Shown: in pieces, positions 5,388 to 5,561 of the stretch
Layout: every line of letters begins with the position of its first letter
Position numbering within the stretch: the stretch's first letter is position 1
Source: an uncultured Lachnospiraceae bacterium
GTDB lineage: Bacteria; Bacillota; Clostridia; Lachnospirales; Lachnospiraceae
NCBI GenBank assembly: GCA_902773445.1
Contig: CACYEU010000196.1
Coordinates: forward strand, 1-5,561
Length of the DNA: 5,561 bases
Direction: 5' to 3'
The notes under the pieces: model-generated
Told to the model about the DNA's origin: nothing
The model's database searches: none
The model's input: only the letters and a program-made list of their open reading frames with translations
Translations under genes and position numbers: made by a program

Positions 5388-5561
5388 TTATTCCATATTC
5401 TTCAGCGCTTCATCCATCGGCACTTTTCTGATGCGCCGGTAATCAAATACCATGACGATCAGATAACCGATAAAAACGAACATGAACATCTTGATAAAGC
5501 CGATGGGACTGATGATAAAATCAAACCACCCTTCCATCCGCGTGATGATCAGTTTCCACAA
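5388..5561 (-). CDS. FtsX/MacB-type ABC transporter permease, C-terminal fragment
   Basis: Only the last 57 codons lie in the window; the rest continues past the right edge. The frame is open from 5561 to a TAA at 5388-5390. The visible part has an amphipathic stretch, then one hydrophobic membrane helix (FIKMFMFVFIGYLIVMVF). It ends with DYRRIRKVPMDEALKNME. A final membrane helix followed by a basic RRI(K/R) segment and PMDEALKN at the very end is typical of FtsX-domain permeases in Firmicutes. Those proteins work with an ATPase partner in exporting or sensing lipids, peptides or antibiotics. The specific transporter cannot be told from this tail. The ATPase gene would be expected upstream, beyond the window. 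Confidence 0.8.
   Translation of the reverse strand: MWKLIITRMEGWFDFIISPIGFIKMFMFVFIGYLIVMVFDYRRIRKVPMDEALKNME

Overview
The window looks like chromosomal DNA from a Bacillota (Firmicutes) bacterium, probably an anaerobic Clostridia- or Erysipelotrichia-type fermenter. The evidence is strong AGGAGG ribosome sites before every complete gene, AT-rich intergenic DNA around coding DNA of roughly balanced GC, a pyruvate phosphate dikinase very like the Clostridium symbiosum enzyme, and an MscL with the C-terminal zinc ribbon seen in Firmicutes. A species cannot be named from this sequence.

Layout. Positions 1-2537 (minus) hold almost all of ppdK, lacking only about 30 C-terminal residues beyond the left edge. 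A 168-base divergent intergenic region (2538-2705) carries opposing extended -10 promoters and two small dyads. It leads into a LOG-family phosphoribohydrolase gene (plus, 2706-3242). A bidirectional intrinsic terminator (about 3273-3312) separates that gene from the convergent mscL (minus, 3328-3732). Continuing on the minus strand are a WYL-domain transcription regulator (3818-4807), a four-helix membrane protein of unknown function (4883-5305), and the last 57 codons of an FtsX/MacB-type ABC transporter permease (5388-5561, cut by the right edge).

How the genes may work together. The minus-strand genes at the right run permease, membrane protein, WYL regulator, mscL in transcription order, with gaps of 75-85 bases. 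The membrane protein and mscL each have a sigma-A-like promoter. The WYL gene has no convincing promoter of its own and sits just behind a hairpin with a poor U-tract. It may therefore depend on partial read-through from the membrane-protein gene. ppdK (pyruvate/PEP interconversion) and the LOG gene (nucleotide processing) are divergent and could share an operator, but nothing else links them.

No mobile element, CRISPR array, tRNA, rRNA or prophage gene was seen. I found no clear new biological system. The points most worth following are the operator-like palindrome between ppdK and the LOG gene, the inter-gene hairpin before the WYL gene, the zinc-ribbon MscL, the uncharacterised membrane protein, and a marked excess of GATC.
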